A DNA stretch of 64,000 nt from Streptomyces albus subsp. chlorinus (GTDB taxonomy: Bacteria; Actinomycetota; Actinomycetes; Streptomycetales; Streptomycetaceae): contig NZ_VJOK01000001.1 in NCBI RefSeq assembly GCF_013302895.1, positions 5,830,671-5,894,670 of the forward strand. Direction: 5' to 3'. Positions 44,970 through 53,582 of the stretch are shown here, one piece after another (position 1 is the first letter of the stretch; each line of letters begins with the position of its first letter). The translations under genes and the position numbers were made by a program. The notes beneath the pieces were generated by a model. That model searched no databases. It saw only the letters and a list, made by a program, of their open reading frames with translations, and was not told the DNA's origin.

Positions 44970-45667
44970 CACCGCGACAGGGCAACGGGACGACCCAGCA
45001 GGCTGGAGAGCACATGCGGACGGAAACGGCACAGGACACGCGGGCGGGAACGGCCTGGACGGACGGGCGGACCCGCGCCCCCGGGCAGCCGGGGGAGAGC
45101 GGGGAGACGGGGACCGTCCCGGAACCGGGGGCAACCGCGCGGCCCCGGGCCGTCGCGGAACCGGAAGGGAACGCGGAGCCCCGGGCCGTCGCGGAAACGA
45201 CGGGCAACGCGGAGCCGGGAGGGACCGAGGAATCGAGGGGGACCGCGCAGTCGCGGGAGAACGGGCCCAAACGCTCCGTGCACGGCGCGCTGGTCAAGGC
45301 GCTGCTCCACAGCAGGACCGAGCGCGGCATGGTCCTGGAGCCGTACGCCAGCCGCTGCGTCCGCCGCGGCGAGGTCCACGAACTCGTCACCACCGACCAC
45401 CGGGAGACCGCCCCGGGATCCCGCATCGACCGGGTCGGCTTCCTCGGCTTCGTCGAGCTGGCGTGCGGCGGCGTACTGGACCGGGGCGACGAGGTCTGGC
45501 TCGAAGGCACCCGCATCGGCACCGTCCTGGGCTTCGACGCCTGCCACTTCCCCAACCACTACAACATCCTCGTGAGCACCGACCGGCTGCTCACCGGAGG
45601 GGACCTGCGGCTCCGCCCGGAGTTCTCCGTCTCCTTCCTCCCCGGTGCCCAGGTCCCGTCCGCCTAG
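44966..45667 (+). CDS. Conserved protein of unknown function ending the + strand operon
   Basis: 233 residues from the ATG at 44,966 overlapping the previous stop as ATGA; an internal ATG at 45,014 is also possible. The first 100 residues are low complexity with two imperfect Pro-Arg-Ala-Val-Ala-Glu repeats. The C-terminal 125 residues form a compact conserved-looking domain (SVHGALVKALLHSRTERGMV, then GFDACHFPNHYNILV) containing one Cys and His. I associate this pattern with an uncharacterised family found in biosynthetic clusters but cannot name it securely. Position and coupling make a pathway role likely. Confidence 0.7.
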   Translation: MTPRQGNGTTQQAGEHMRTETAQDTRAGTAWTDGRTRAPGQPGESGETGTVPEPGATARPRAVAEPEGNAEPRAVAETTGNAEPGGTEESRGTAQSRENGPKRSVHGALVKALLHSRTERGMVLEPYASRCVRRGEVHELVTTDHRETAPGSRIDRVGFLGFVELACGGVLDRGDEVWLEGTRIGTVLGFDACHFPNHYNILVSTDRLLTGGDLRLRPEFSVSFLPGAQVPSA

Positions 45668-45755
45668 GTCCTGTCCGGCGGGTCATGGTCGGAGCCATGC
45701 GCGGAGCGCGGCCGCGGTGACTGTGCCGGGCGAGGCGCACGGCAGGGTGGTTCTG

Positions 45756-45783
45756 GGTCCACCCCCTGTGGGGGTGCTGGACC
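45756..45783. terminator. Hairpin between the cluster and the hydrolase gene
   Basis: CACCCCC/GGGGGTG arms (45,760-45,766 and 45,770-45,776) extend through a bulge to GGTCC/GGACC. It lies about 90 bp after the last cluster gene and directly before the hydrolase promoter. It may end the + strand operon or act as an operator. Confidence 0.45.
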
Positions 45784-45808
45784 GCTGGTGGGCCGAACGG
45801 GCCGTTCC

Positions 45809-45824
45809 TAGCGTTGCGTTCATG
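45809..45824 (+). promoter_or_regulatory. Putative leaderless promoter of the hydrolase gene
   Basis: TAGCGT at 45,809-45,814 matches the actinomycete -10 consensus and ends 7 nt before the ATG at 45,822. No ribosome-binding site precedes this ATG. The arrangement predicts transcription starting at or next to the start codon. A good -35 box is not evident. Confidence 0.5.
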
Positions 45825-46799
45825 ACGGAGGACACAAATGGAGAACGAAAAGGCGCCACCCGGCGGACGGCGCTGCGCGGGCTGGGACTCGCGGTGGGGG
45901 GCATGGCGCCGGCCATCGGGCTCGGCACCTCGCCGGCCGCGGCGGCCCCGCGACGCGGGCCCGTAACGTACGTGCTGGTGCACGGTACCCACAGCGCCGG
46001 CGCGTTCTGGATGCCGATCGCGCGGGAACTGGTGCTGCGCGGCCACCGCGTCGCCATGGTGGACCAGCCGCGGCACGGCGCGGAGGCTTTCGTGGCGGAG
46101 TCGTACCAGCGGCAGGACCTCGCAGCGATGGCGGTCGAGCCCTCCCCGCTGAAGGGCCTCGGGCTGGACGACTACGAGGCGCGTGTCACGGGCATCGTGC
46201 GGCAGGCCGCACGGAACGGCCCGGTGGTGCTGGTCGGGCACAGCCTGGGTGGCGTGTCGGTCAGCCGTGTCGGCGACGCCGTCCCGCACCTGCTCCACCA
46301 CATCTGCTATATGGCGGCCTTCTGTCCCAGCCGCGTCCTGCCCACGGCGGACGCCTGCACGGCGGCGCCCGAGAACGCGAACGCCGTCAGCCCGGTGGAG
46401 CTGACGGTGGGTGACCCGGACCGGCTCGGGGTATTGCGGCTGAACTTCCGCACGGGCGCCAGCGGTGAGTTGGCCCTCCTGAAGGAGATGATCTGCGCGG
46501 ACCACCCCGACGCCGACTTCCGCCGGATACTGGCCGGCATGCAGACCGACGAGCCCGTTGCCGCCTATGCGGGCCGAGCGGTCGGCCGGGCCGGCACCTG
46601 GGGACGCATTCCCCGCACATACCTGCGTTTCGGCAGGGACCGTACGATCGCCACCGCGCTCCAGGACAGAATGATCGCGGAAGCCGACGCGTCCACACCC
46701 GGCAACAGCTTCCGCGTGCACGATTTCCCCCGGGCGTCACACGCCGGCCCTCTGGACCCCACCCCGGTCGCGGACGTCCTGGACACGCTCGCGGCGTAG
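45822..46799 (+). CDS. Tat-exported alpha/beta hydrolase
   Basis: 325 residues from the ATG at 45,822. A twin-arginine signal (TRRTALRGLGLAVGG, cleavage near residue 40 after an Ala-rich stretch) precedes an alpha/beta hydrolase fold. The fold shows the oxyanion motif VLVHGTHSAGAFW, a nucleophile elbow VLVGHSLGGVSVSRV (Ser near residue 140) and a C-terminal HDFPRASHAGPL with the catalytic His. It resembles small esterases of the AB-hydrolase-6 group, including hydroxynitrile-lyase-like proteins. Secreted ester hydrolysis is likely, but the substrate is unknown. It is adjacent to the biosynthetic cluster but transcribed separately. Confidence 0.88.
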   Translation: MTEDTNGERKGATRRTALRGLGLAVGGMAPAIGLGTSPAAAAPRRGPVTYVLVHGTHSAGAFWMPIARELVLRGHRVAMVDQPRHGAEAFVAESYQRQDLAAMAVEPSPLKGLGLDDYEARVTGIVRQAARNGPVVLVGHSLGGVSVSRVGDAVPHLLHHICYMAAFCPSRVLPTADACTAAPENANAVSPVELTVGDPDRLGVLRLNFRTGASGELALLKEMICADHPDADFRRILAGMQTDEPVAAYAGRAVGRAGTWGRIPRTYLRFGRDRTIATALQDRMIAEADASTPGNSFRVHDFPRASHAGPLDPTPVADVLDTLAA

Positions 46800-46833
46800 A
46801 GGGGCTGGTGACCCGGCCCCGGACGAAGGCGAA

Positions 46834-46863
46834 GGCCGGTGGCCCCGACGAGGGCCACCGGCC
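46834..46863. terminator. Bidirectional terminator between convergent genes
   Basis: The 12-bp perfect arms 46,834-46,845 and 46,852-46,863 surround a 6-nt loop. It lies 35 bp after the hydrolase stop and 21 bp from the convergent calerythrin stop, so it can serve both transcripts. Confidence 0.85.
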
Positions 46864-46883
46864 GTGGCGTTCACCGCTGGGGA

Positions 46884-47417
46884 TCAGCCCAGCAGCTCGA
46901 CGTCCAGCCGCCCGAAGTGGTACTCGCGGACCGCCGCGAGCAGCTCCTCCAGCGACAGCTCACCGTCGTTGTCCGTGTCCACCTGCTGGAAAGCCTCCTT
47001 GGCCTCGGCACGGTTCACCCCGATGCCGCCCAGCCAGGCCTCGAACTCCTCGGCGTTGATCTGCCCGTCGGCGTTCTTGTCGCAGATGCCGATGATGGCC
47101 TTGACCACGGGGCCCAGCACCCGGTTGAAGTTGGCCTCGCCGCTCTGGAAGATCAGGTCACCGGTGACCTGGAGGAACTGGTCCTTGGTGAGCTGCCCCT
47201 CCGGGCCGACACCCGCCTCCCGGGCGAGGTAGTCGAACAGGCCGTTGAAGGCGTCCTTGAGCGCCTGTACCTCGCGCGACTCCTGGGCCTTGCCGAAGCC
47301 GTGGGCGATCTTGGCGGCCTCCTCCTGGAAGTCGGCCCGCTCCAGCACGCCGTTGGCGTCCGCGTCCCACTTCTCGAAGCGCTTCTGGAGACGGTCGTTC
47401 GCGATGGCAGTGGTCAT
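46884..47417 (-). CDS. Calerythrin-like EF-hand calcium-binding protein
   Basis: 177 residues, the same length as calerythrin of Saccharopolyspora erythraea, which it closely resembles to the C-terminal FHFGRLDVELLG-type end. The ATG at 47,417 has AAAGGAAC upstream. Three canonical EF-hand loops are visible: DADANGVLERAD (about residues 18-29), DKNADGQINAEE (about 112-123) and DTDNDGELSLEE (about 146-157). The second hand is degenerate (GVGPEGQLTKDQ). Cytoplasmic calcium buffering or signalling is expected. No partner gene is obvious. Confidence 0.95.
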   Translation of the reverse strand: MTTAIANDRLQKRFEKWDADANGVLERADFQEEAAKIAHGFGKAQESREVQALKDAFNGLFDYLAREAGVGPEGQLTKDQFLQVTGDLIFQSGEANFNRVLGPVVKAIIGICDKNADGQINAEEFEAWLGGIGVNRAEAKEAFQQVDTDNDGELSLEELLAAVREYHFGRLDVELLG

Positions 47418-47580
47418 CCCGTTGTTCCTTTCACTGTGTGCGGTGGCAGGACGGCGCCGGAACCCGTGCGGCCGGCGCCGTGCTCGCGCGCGCTCCGGCC
47501 TGGAGGCACGCACGTTCATGGGGGGCGGGGCTTTCGCGCGCGAGCGCGCGCGGTGCCTCAGCCCGGGGGAGGGGGCGGCG

Positions 47581-48840
47581 TCACAGGAGGGTGACGCGGG
47601 CCCCGGCGGTTCTTCCGCGCGTGTCGAGCACGGGGCATCGCGTCCGTGCCAGCAGCGCGCTGTCGTAACAGGAGTGGTCCTGGAGCAGCACGGTGAGGTC
47701 CGCGTCCGCCAGCGCGCCGGCCAGGTCCTCGCGCCGCCTCAGCGGTGCGGTGCCGACGGTGAACTCGGACACGTACGGATCGTGGTAGGCGACATCGGCG
47801 CCGCGCGCCCGCAGGCGCGCGGCCACGGCGTACGCGGGGGACTCCCGGGTGTCGGCGATGTCGGGCTTGTAGGTGACGCCCAGGAGCAGCACCCGGGCAC
47901 CGTTCAGCGAGCGGCCCTGCTCCTCCAGCAGGCCGGCCGCCCGTTCCACGACGTGTCCGGGCATCCGGCCCAGCACTTCCCGGGCCGCGGACAGTATCCG
48001 GAAGGAGAACCCCTCCGACTCGGCCTTCACCGCCAGATACCGCGGATCGACGGGAATGCAGTGGCCGCCCACACCAGCGCCGGGACTGAACGCGGCGAAT
48101 CCGAACGGTTTTGTCGCGGCGCAGTGCAGCACGTCCCAGATGTCGATTCCCATCCGGTCGCAGAACAGCGCGACTTCGTCCACGAGCGCGATATTGACGT
48201 ACCGGTAGGTGTTTTCCAGGAGTTTCGCCATCTCCGCTTCGCGGGTGCCGCGGGCGACGACCACGGTCTCCACCAGCTTGCTGTAGAAAGCGACCGCGTA
48301 TTTGGCGCACAAGGGCGTGCAGCCGCTCACCACCCGGGGGGTGTTGCGCATCGTGAAGGACGGGTTGCCGGGGTCGATGCGCTCCGGCGAATAGGCCAGA
48401 TGGAAGTCGTCCCCCACGCGCAGTCCGCTGCCTTCCTCCAGCAGGGGCCGCACGACCTCCTCCGTGGTGCCCGGGTGGCTGGTGGACTCGACGACCACCA
48501 GCGTCCCGGGCCGCAGACGGGCGGCCACGGCGCGCACGGCCGCCCGCAGGGACTCCAAATCGGGGTCACCGGCCGGGGTGAGGCCCGTGGGGACGCAGAC
48601 GACGACCGTCGCGCTGTCCGCGAGCACCGCCGGGTCGCGGGTGGCCAGGAAGCCCGCCTCCCTCATCGCGGACACGTCCGCGTCGCTCACGTCGTCCACG
48701 TGCGAGCGTCCCGCGTTCAGGCCGGCGACGACCCGGCCGGAGGTGTCGCAGCCGACGACGGACAACCCCACCGCGCACGCCCGTTGCGCCAGCGGTAACC
48801 CGATGTATCCCAGGCCGACGACGGCCAGGTCGTATGTCAT
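47581..48840 (-). CDS. Nucleotide-sugar (UDP-sugar) 6-dehydrogenase
   Basis: 419 residues. The ATG at 48,840 has an AGAGG site upstream. An NAD-binding motif VVGLGYIGLPLAQRA begins the protein. VESTSHPGTTEEVV, YSPERIDPGN and GVGGHCIPVDPRYL follow, with catalytic Cys261. A C-terminal UDP-binding domain has VLLLGVTYKPDIADTRESPA. The YSPERIDPG form is typical of UDP-N-acetylmannosamine/UDP-N-acetylglucosamine dehydrogenases (WecC/WbpA type), though UDP-glucose cannot be excluded. It makes a uronic-acid nucleotide sugar for glycan or natural product use. It could supply the neighbouring aminosugar-like cluster, but no glycosyltransferase is nearby. Confidence 0.92.
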   Translation of the reverse strand: MTYDLAVVGLGYIGLPLAQRACAVGLSVVGCDTSGRVVAGLNAGRSHVDDVSDADVSAMREAGFLATRDPAVLADSATVVVCVPTGLTPAGDPDLESLRAAVRAVAARLRPGTLVVVESTSHPGTTEEVVRPLLEEGSGLRVGDDFHLAYSPERIDPGNPSFTMRNTPRVVSGCTPLCAKYAVAFYSKLVETVVVARGTREAEMAKLLENTYRYVNIALVDEVALFCDRMGIDIWDVLHCAATKPFGFAAFSPGAGVGGHCIPVDPRYLAVKAESEGFSFRILSAAREVLGRMPGHVVERAAGLLEEQGRSLNGARVLLLGVTYKPDIADTRESPAYAVAARLRARGADVAYHDPYVSEFTVGTAPLRRREDLAGALADADLTVLLQDHSCYDSALLARTRCPVLDTRGRTAGARVTLL

Positions 48841-48887
48841 GTGGACCTCTCTGCCCGAATTCCCTGTGCGCGGTGGTGGAACGGGGA

Positions 48888-49193
48888 TCAGGCGGAGAAG
48901 CTGCCGCTTCCCGGAGCGACGTGGGAGCCGTGATCGGGCTGGACGGTCAGCCCCGGCGTGGCGCAGAAGGGGTCGGCGTAAATGGTCACGGGCTTGTCTG
49001 TGCGGTTGGTCAGCACATGTGCGCCGGCAGGAAGCTTGTGGCATCCCCGCGGGTTCTCGAAGTGGGTCAGCCTCTGCAACTCCGTCTGGAACACCACGAC
49101 GTCACCGCTCGCCGCACTGGCGCTTCCGCCGCTGAGAACGAGACCGGTCAAGACGGCCCCGGCGACGGTAAGTGCGGGACGGAGCTTGCGCAT
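48888..49193 (-). CDS. Small secreted protein of unknown function
   Basis: 101 residues from the ATG at 49,193. A signal peptide (RK-rich start, hydrophobic core, cleavage near residue 27 after ASA) leaves a mature domain of about 74 residues. It has two cysteines (GCHKLPAGAHVL and DPFCATPG) likely to form a disulfide, and several His. The pattern is a recurrent Streptomyces secreted hypothetical, and no function is known to me. A short AT-richer palindrome (CGGAA-GTA-TTCCG at 49,269-49,281) lies upstream and may be part of its promoter. Confidence 0.75.
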   Translation of the reverse strand: MRKLRPALTVAGAVLTGLVLSGGSASAASGDVVVFQTELQRLTHFENPRGCHKLPAGAHVLTNRTDKPVTIYADPFCATPGLTVQPDHGSHVAPGSGSFSA

Positions 49194-49396
49194 GGGGTGC
49201 TGCCTCTCTGCTGGGAAATGAGTGACCTCCACCAGCATGTCCACCCCGCGGCCATTTGAATGACCAGACGGAAGTATTCCGCCTAATGGGTGACGCGAGG
49301 CGTATGAGCGTGCCGAACGGGACAGGTGCGCACCTTCCTGAGGGCCGCCGCAGGCTCGGCCGGGCTCCTGCGGGACGGTGGCCGCCGGCCCTGGGC

Positions 49397-50230
49397 TCAG
49401 CCCCGCAGCGGCACCCTCGCCCACGGGCTGTCGGGGCGGGTGGTCAGCAGGCGGTGGGAGTCGCGGACCTCGCGGTACCAGGAGCCGAAGCCGTCCTCGT
49501 CGAAATGGAGGCAGCGGCCCAGGACGTAGCCGAGGGAGAAGTCCGCCCAGGACGCGTACTCCTCGGCCGCCGCCTCGCCGACGACGCGGAGCGCCTCGCG
49601 CGCCCGGCCGGCGTCGCCGAAGCCCGCGTCGACGCCCCAGCAGGCCATGTTGGCGGCGCGGCCGAGGTCCCAGGCGAGGGTGCGGCGGACGTGGGCGGTG
49701 GGGCCGAGCAGGCCGTCGGCGCGGAACCGCTCCTCGTAGCGGGGGACGCGGCGGACGACCTCGCGCAGGTCCGCCGTGGCGCCGGGCAGCTCGGGGTGGT
49801 GGGGGCCGAGCCGGTCCACCAGCCACCGGCCGACCGCGTCGTTCCACGCCCGCTCGGTGACCGGGGCGCCCCGCGAGTGGACCAGGAGGGCGGCACGGGC
49901 GCCCATGGCGGCGTCCCAGCCGGGGGTGGAGACCTGGCCGTCGAGGAGCCGCTGCACCATCTCCTGCCACTCGTCGGGGGAGGTGACGCCCCATGACGAC
50001 CTGAGCCGGGTGCGCTCCCACGCGGGCGCGGGGCGGGGGTCGGCCACCCGGTTCCAGCGGGCGCCGTTGGCGTACATCAGGTGGGCGCCGCAGGCGAGGC
50101 CGCGCAGCACCGCCGGATCCGTCTCGCCACCGGACCGCGCCGAGCGCAGCCTCTTCCCCGCCCAGGGGAAGAGGGGTGATCGCCTCAGAAACTGGAACAA
50201 CACGCGCAGCCCCCGTGCCGGATGGTTCAC
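49397..50230 (-). CDS. DUF1266-like protein
   Basis: 277 residues from a GTG at 50,230; no clear ribosome-binding site, so the start is uncertain. The sequence is mainly alpha-helical with conserved Trp-rich motifs: RTRLRSSWGVTSPDEWQEMV near residue 75-95, RTLAWDLGRAANMACWGVDAG near residue 185-205, and EYASWADFSLGYVLGRCLHF near residue 225-245. This pattern matches DUF1266 proteins, which are common and uncharacterised in Streptomyces. No signal peptide is present. It is separated from the permease by 40 bp on the same strand. Confidence 0.8.
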   Translation of the reverse strand: MNHPARGLRVLFQFLRRSPLFPWAGKRLRSARSGGETDPAVLRGLACGAHLMYANGARWNRVADPRPAPAWERTRLRSSWGVTSPDEWQEMVQRLLDGQVSTPGWDAAMGARAALLVHSRGAPVTERAWNDAVGRWLVDRLGPHHPELPGATADLREVVRRVPRYEERFRADGLLGPTAHVRRTLAWDLGRAANMACWGVDAGFGDAGRAREALRVVGEAAAEEYASWADFSLGYVLGRCLHFDEDGFGSWYREVRDSHRLLTTRPDSPWARVPLRG

Positions 50231-50270
50231 GAAACAGTCGGGACCCTATCCCGGCACGGTGGGGGCGTGA

Positions 50271-51803
50271 TCAGTCCCCCGTGGCGCCGTCCGCCTTGCC
50301 CGCTTCCGCCCGGTCGAGGGCCGCCGCATCCTCCGTCTCGCGGGCCTCCGCCATGGCCCGCACCCGGTGCCGTACGGCGTACCACCCCGCCCACAGGGCG
50401 AGGACGATCAGCGGGACGCAGGCCACCGACCAGGTGCCGATGTCGCCGTCGCAGGCCATCAGGACGACGACCAGGAGCAGGAAGGCGAGCGTCAGGTACG
50501 AGGTGAAGGGTGCGCCGGGCAGGGGGAAGCCGCCGTCCTCGGCGCGGCCCTCCCGCACCCGGCGGCGCAGCGCCAGCTGGCACAGGATGATCATCGTCCA
50601 GGTGCCGATCATGGTGATGGCGGAGAAGTTCAGGACGATCGAGAAGGCACGCTCCGGAACGATGTAGTTCAAGACGATGCCGAGCAGATAGAACGACGCG
50701 GTCAGCAGGATGCCGCCGAAGGGCACGTGCCGGCGGTTCATCTTCGTCGTGAAGTGCGGCGCCGAACCGGCCAGCCCCATCGAGCGCAGGGTGCGGCCCG
50801 TCGAGTAGAGCCCCGAGTTGCAGCTGGAGAGGGCGGCGGTGAGCACCACGAAGTTCATGATCTGGTCGGCGCCGGGGATGCCGATGCGGCTCATCAGCGT
50901 CACGAACGGCGACTCGTCGCCGCTGTAGGCGGTCCAGGGCAGCAGCAGGACGAGCAGCAGCACGGAGCCCACGTAGAAGACCACGATGCGCCAGGAGACG
51001 GAGTTGATGGCCTTGGGGATGACCTGCCGGGGGTTCTCGGTCTCCCCCGCGGTGATGCCGACCATCTCGATCGCCGCGTAGGAGAACACCACGCCCTGGA
51101 CGATGATGAGGGCCGCGAGGAAGCCGTGGGGCAGCATCCCGCCGTGGTCGGTGATCAGTTGCGGGCCGCCCGGCTCGCCGTCCTGGATGGGGTGCCGGGT
51201 GGCCAGCAGCCAGCAGCCGATGGCCAGGAACGCGATGATCGCGGCCACCTTGATCAGGGCGAACCAGAACTCGAACTCGCCGAACCAGCGCACCGAGATC
51301 AGGTTCGCGCCCAGCACCACCAGGAGGGCGAAGAGGGCGAGCGTCCACTGGGGGATGTCGCGCAGCGCGCTCCAGTAGTGCAGATACACGGCGACGGCGG
51401 TGATCTCCGCGATACCGCTGCAGATCCAGTGCAGGAAGTACACCCAGCCCGCGACGAAGGCGGCCTTCTCGCCGCCCAGCAGCTCCCGGGAGTAGGAGAC
51501 GAAGGAGCCGGATGTGGGCCGGTGCATCACCAGCTCGCCCATCGCCCGGGCGATGAAGAAGGCGAACAGGCCGGTCACCGCGAAGACGATCACCAGCGAG
51601 GGGCCGGCGGAGTGCAGCCGTTCACCGGCGCCGAGGAACAGTCCGGTGCCGATCGCGCCACCCACGGCGATCATCTGGACCTGCCGGTTGCGCAGGCCCG
51701 ACGCGTAGCCGTCCTCACGCACCAGGGCGCCGGCGGGGGGTGCGGGGCGGTCGGGGGACTCGGGGGTCACCCCGCCTCCGCGGGTGTCGGCTGCGTTCGC
51801 CAT
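50271..51803 (-). CDS. Amino acid permease (APC superfamily, AAT family)
   Basis: 510 residues from the ATG at 51,803. Twelve hydrophobic helices are apparent. The first contains the APC substrate motif MIAVGGAIGTGLFLGAG, and ISRELLG-like and AAIEMVGITAGETENP segments follow. The consensus of helix 6 to loop 7 (NPRQVIPKAINSV) is typical of amino-acid transporters of the AnsP/GabP/ProY type. It imports an amino acid with protons. The neighbouring PLP decarboxylase and PucR regulator suggest catabolism of a specific amino acid. Confidence 0.93.
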   Translation of the reverse strand: MANAADTRGGGVTPESPDRPAPPAGALVREDGYASGLRNRQVQMIAVGGAIGTGLFLGAGERLHSAGPSLVIVFAVTGLFAFFIARAMGELVMHRPTSGSFVSYSRELLGGEKAAFVAGWVYFLHWICSGIAEITAVAVYLHYWSALRDIPQWTLALFALLVVLGANLISVRWFGEFEFWFALIKVAAIIAFLAIGCWLLATRHPIQDGEPGGPQLITDHGGMLPHGFLAALIIVQGVVFSYAAIEMVGITAGETENPRQVIPKAINSVSWRIVVFYVGSVLLLVLLLPWTAYSGDESPFVTLMSRIGIPGADQIMNFVVLTAALSSCNSGLYSTGRTLRSMGLAGSAPHFTTKMNRRHVPFGGILLTASFYLLGIVLNYIVPERAFSIVLNFSAITMIGTWTMIILCQLALRRRVREGRAEDGGFPLPGAPFTSYLTLAFLLLVVVLMACDGDIGTWSVACVPLIVLALWAGWYAVRHRVRAMAEARETEDAAALDRAEAGKADGATGD

Positions 51804-51974
51804 ACGTCTGGGTTCTCCGTGGATCGGGGCACACCGGTTTCCCGGCACGCCGGACGGCGCACAGGGTGTGCCTGTCGGACAGGGCAGAGTGCCGGCCCGG
51901 ACACGCCGGTACCGGCTGTCCCGACGACGTCAGGACGGCGAACCGGCCCCGGGCGGGCCCAGGGCCGGACGCGA

Positions 51975-52000
51975 CCGGTCCCGGGCGGGCCCGGGACCGG
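51975..52000 (-). terminator. 12-bp hairpin after the PLP decarboxylase
   Basis: A near-contiguous inverted repeat (arms 51,975-51,986 and 51,989-52,000) lies 46 nt after the decarboxylase stop on the minus strand and before the permease start. It likely terminates or attenuates transcription between the two genes. Confidence 0.65.
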
Positions 52001-52045
52001 GAAGACCAGGGGGCCGGGCTGAGCGGACTCAGGACCCGGTCCGGG

Positions 52046-53434
52046 TCAGGACGCGGACGAGGAGGCGAGCCGGTGGGGCCCACCGGCCCGGCCGGCCGGT
52101 GCGCCGGTCAGCGCGCCGCTCTGCGCGGCACCGCTGTCCGCCAGCACCTCCTCGATCCGCTGCGCCGGCCGCACCAGCGCGAAGCGGACACGGCCGTCGC
52201 CGTCCCGCCAGAAACCGTGCACGGCCGGGCGGGGCAGGCTGTTGTACTGGAACGGCGTGGAGAAGTAGTAGGCACCCGTGTCCCACAGCGCCACCACGTC
52301 TCCCGGCTCCAGCTCGGGCAGTGCCGTCCCCCGGGCGACCAGGTCCCCCGCGAAGCAGCACGGCCCCGCTACATCCTGCACCACCTCGTGCGCGAGCTTG
52401 GGGGCGCCCTCCCCGTCGAAGGCCCCGACCCGCAGCGGCCACGCCTCGGGAGCGAACGCGGTACGCGTCGCCACCTGCGCGCCCGCGTGGGTGACGGCGA
52501 TCCGGCGGCCGCCCGCGGTCTTGGTGTACTCGACCAGCGCGGCGATGAACCCCTGCTTGGCGAGCAGGGACCGGCCGAACTCGGTGACGATCGTATAGCG
52601 CCCGTCGAACAGCCCCGGCACCGTGCGGCGCAGCACTCCGGCATAGGCGGCGAAAGAGGGCTCCGTCTCGTCGCCCCCGAAGTTCACCGGGAGGCCGCCG
52701 CCGATGTCGATCGTGTCGATCCGCTGCTCGCCCGCCTGGCGGTTGATCCGCTCCGCCAGCTCGTAGACGGTCCGCACGGATTCGGCCATCAGCTCCAGCG
52801 GCACGCCCTGGGAGCCGGTGTGCGTGTGCAGCCGGGTCAGCCACGGGCGGGCGAGGTAGCTGTCGACGACCCACTGCTCGGCGCCCTCGTCGCGCAGCGC
52901 CACCCCGAACTTCGAGGTGGCGGTGGCGGTGCTCATCGCGCCGATGGAGCCGGTACCCACCTGCGGGTTGATGCGGAGGCCCAGCGGTGCTCCGGGGGAC
53001 AGCCCCGCAGCCGCGCGCTCGGCGACCAGCGCGTCCAGCCTGGCCAGCTCCTGCGGGTTGTCCGCGTTCACCGCGACGCCGGTCTCCAGCGCGTCCCGCA
53101 GCTCGCCCACCGTCTTGGCGGGGGAGTCGAAGACGGTGCGGTCGGCGGGGACGCCCGCGGCCCGCGCCAGCTCCAGCTCGCCGGGGCTGGCCACCTCGCA
53201 GCCGACGCCCTCCGCGCCCAGCAGCTCCAGCACCGGCACGAGGGAGGCCGCCTTGACGGCGAACGTGTGCAGCACCGGGGCCGGGCCCGCGAAGGCGGCG
53301 TGCAGCTCCCGCGCGGTCTCCCGGATGCCCTGGACGTCCAGCAGCCCGATCACCGGCGCCTCGCGGCCGAGCAGCCCGTCACGGACCGCGGCGGCGATCG
53401 CGTCCTGTCTCCGTGCCACGGCGTCCAGCACCAT
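52046..53434 (-). CDS. Fold-type III PLP decarboxylase (diaminopimelate/ornithine decarboxylase-like)
   Basis: 462 residues. The ATG at 53,434 has GGGAG at 7-nt spacing. The PLP-lysine is Lys61 (LHTFAVKAA). Barrel motifs include VFDSPAKTVGEL, LHTHTGSQG (His near residue 208), DTIDIGGGLPVNFGG and the phosphate-binding EFGRSLLAKQG. Substrate-facing motifs near the C-terminus (CCFAGDLVARG, LWDTGAYYFSTPFQYNSLPRP) fit LysA-like decarboxylases. It lacks the usual EXXDXG-like spacing seen in biosynthetic LysA as far as I can judge, so a non-DAP substrate is plausible. It is regulated presumably by the adjacent PucR protein. Confidence 0.88.
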   Translation of the reverse strand: MVLDAVARRQDAIAAAVRDGLLGREAPVIGLLDVQGIRETARELHAAFAGPAPVLHTFAVKAASLVPVLELLGAEGVGCEVASPGELELARAAGVPADRTVFDSPAKTVGELRDALETGVAVNADNPQELARLDALVAERAAAGLSPGAPLGLRINPQVGTGSIGAMSTATATSKFGVALRDEGAEQWVVDSYLARPWLTRLHTHTGSQGVPLELMAESVRTVYELAERINRQAGEQRIDTIDIGGGLPVNFGGDETEPSFAAYAGVLRRTVPGLFDGRYTIVTEFGRSLLAKQGFIAALVEYTKTAGGRRIAVTHAGAQVATRTAFAPEAWPLRVGAFDGEGAPKLAHEVVQDVAGPCCFAGDLVARGTALPELEPGDVVALWDTGAYYFSTPFQYNSLPRPAVHGFWRDGDGRVRFALVRPAQRIEEVLADSGAAQSGALTGAPAGRAGGPHRLASSSAS

Positions 53435-53582
53435 GCCGGGCTCCCTTCCCTCGTGCTTCCCTCGTATGGGACATCTCTCGTCCGAACGCGCCGGAGCCGC
53501 CCGTACCCCGTCCACTCTGCTCCGTGCCGCCGTGCCGTGTCTGCGGCGGAGGGGCCGAAGCCGCGGCCGCGCGGGTGTGGTG

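Noticed and set aside
45838..45840. An ATG with a GGAGGA site 7 nt upstream as the start of the hydrolase.
   Set aside because: It lies in another frame that loses the Tat signal and hydrolase motifs. The in-frame ATG at 45,822 fits a leaderless start.
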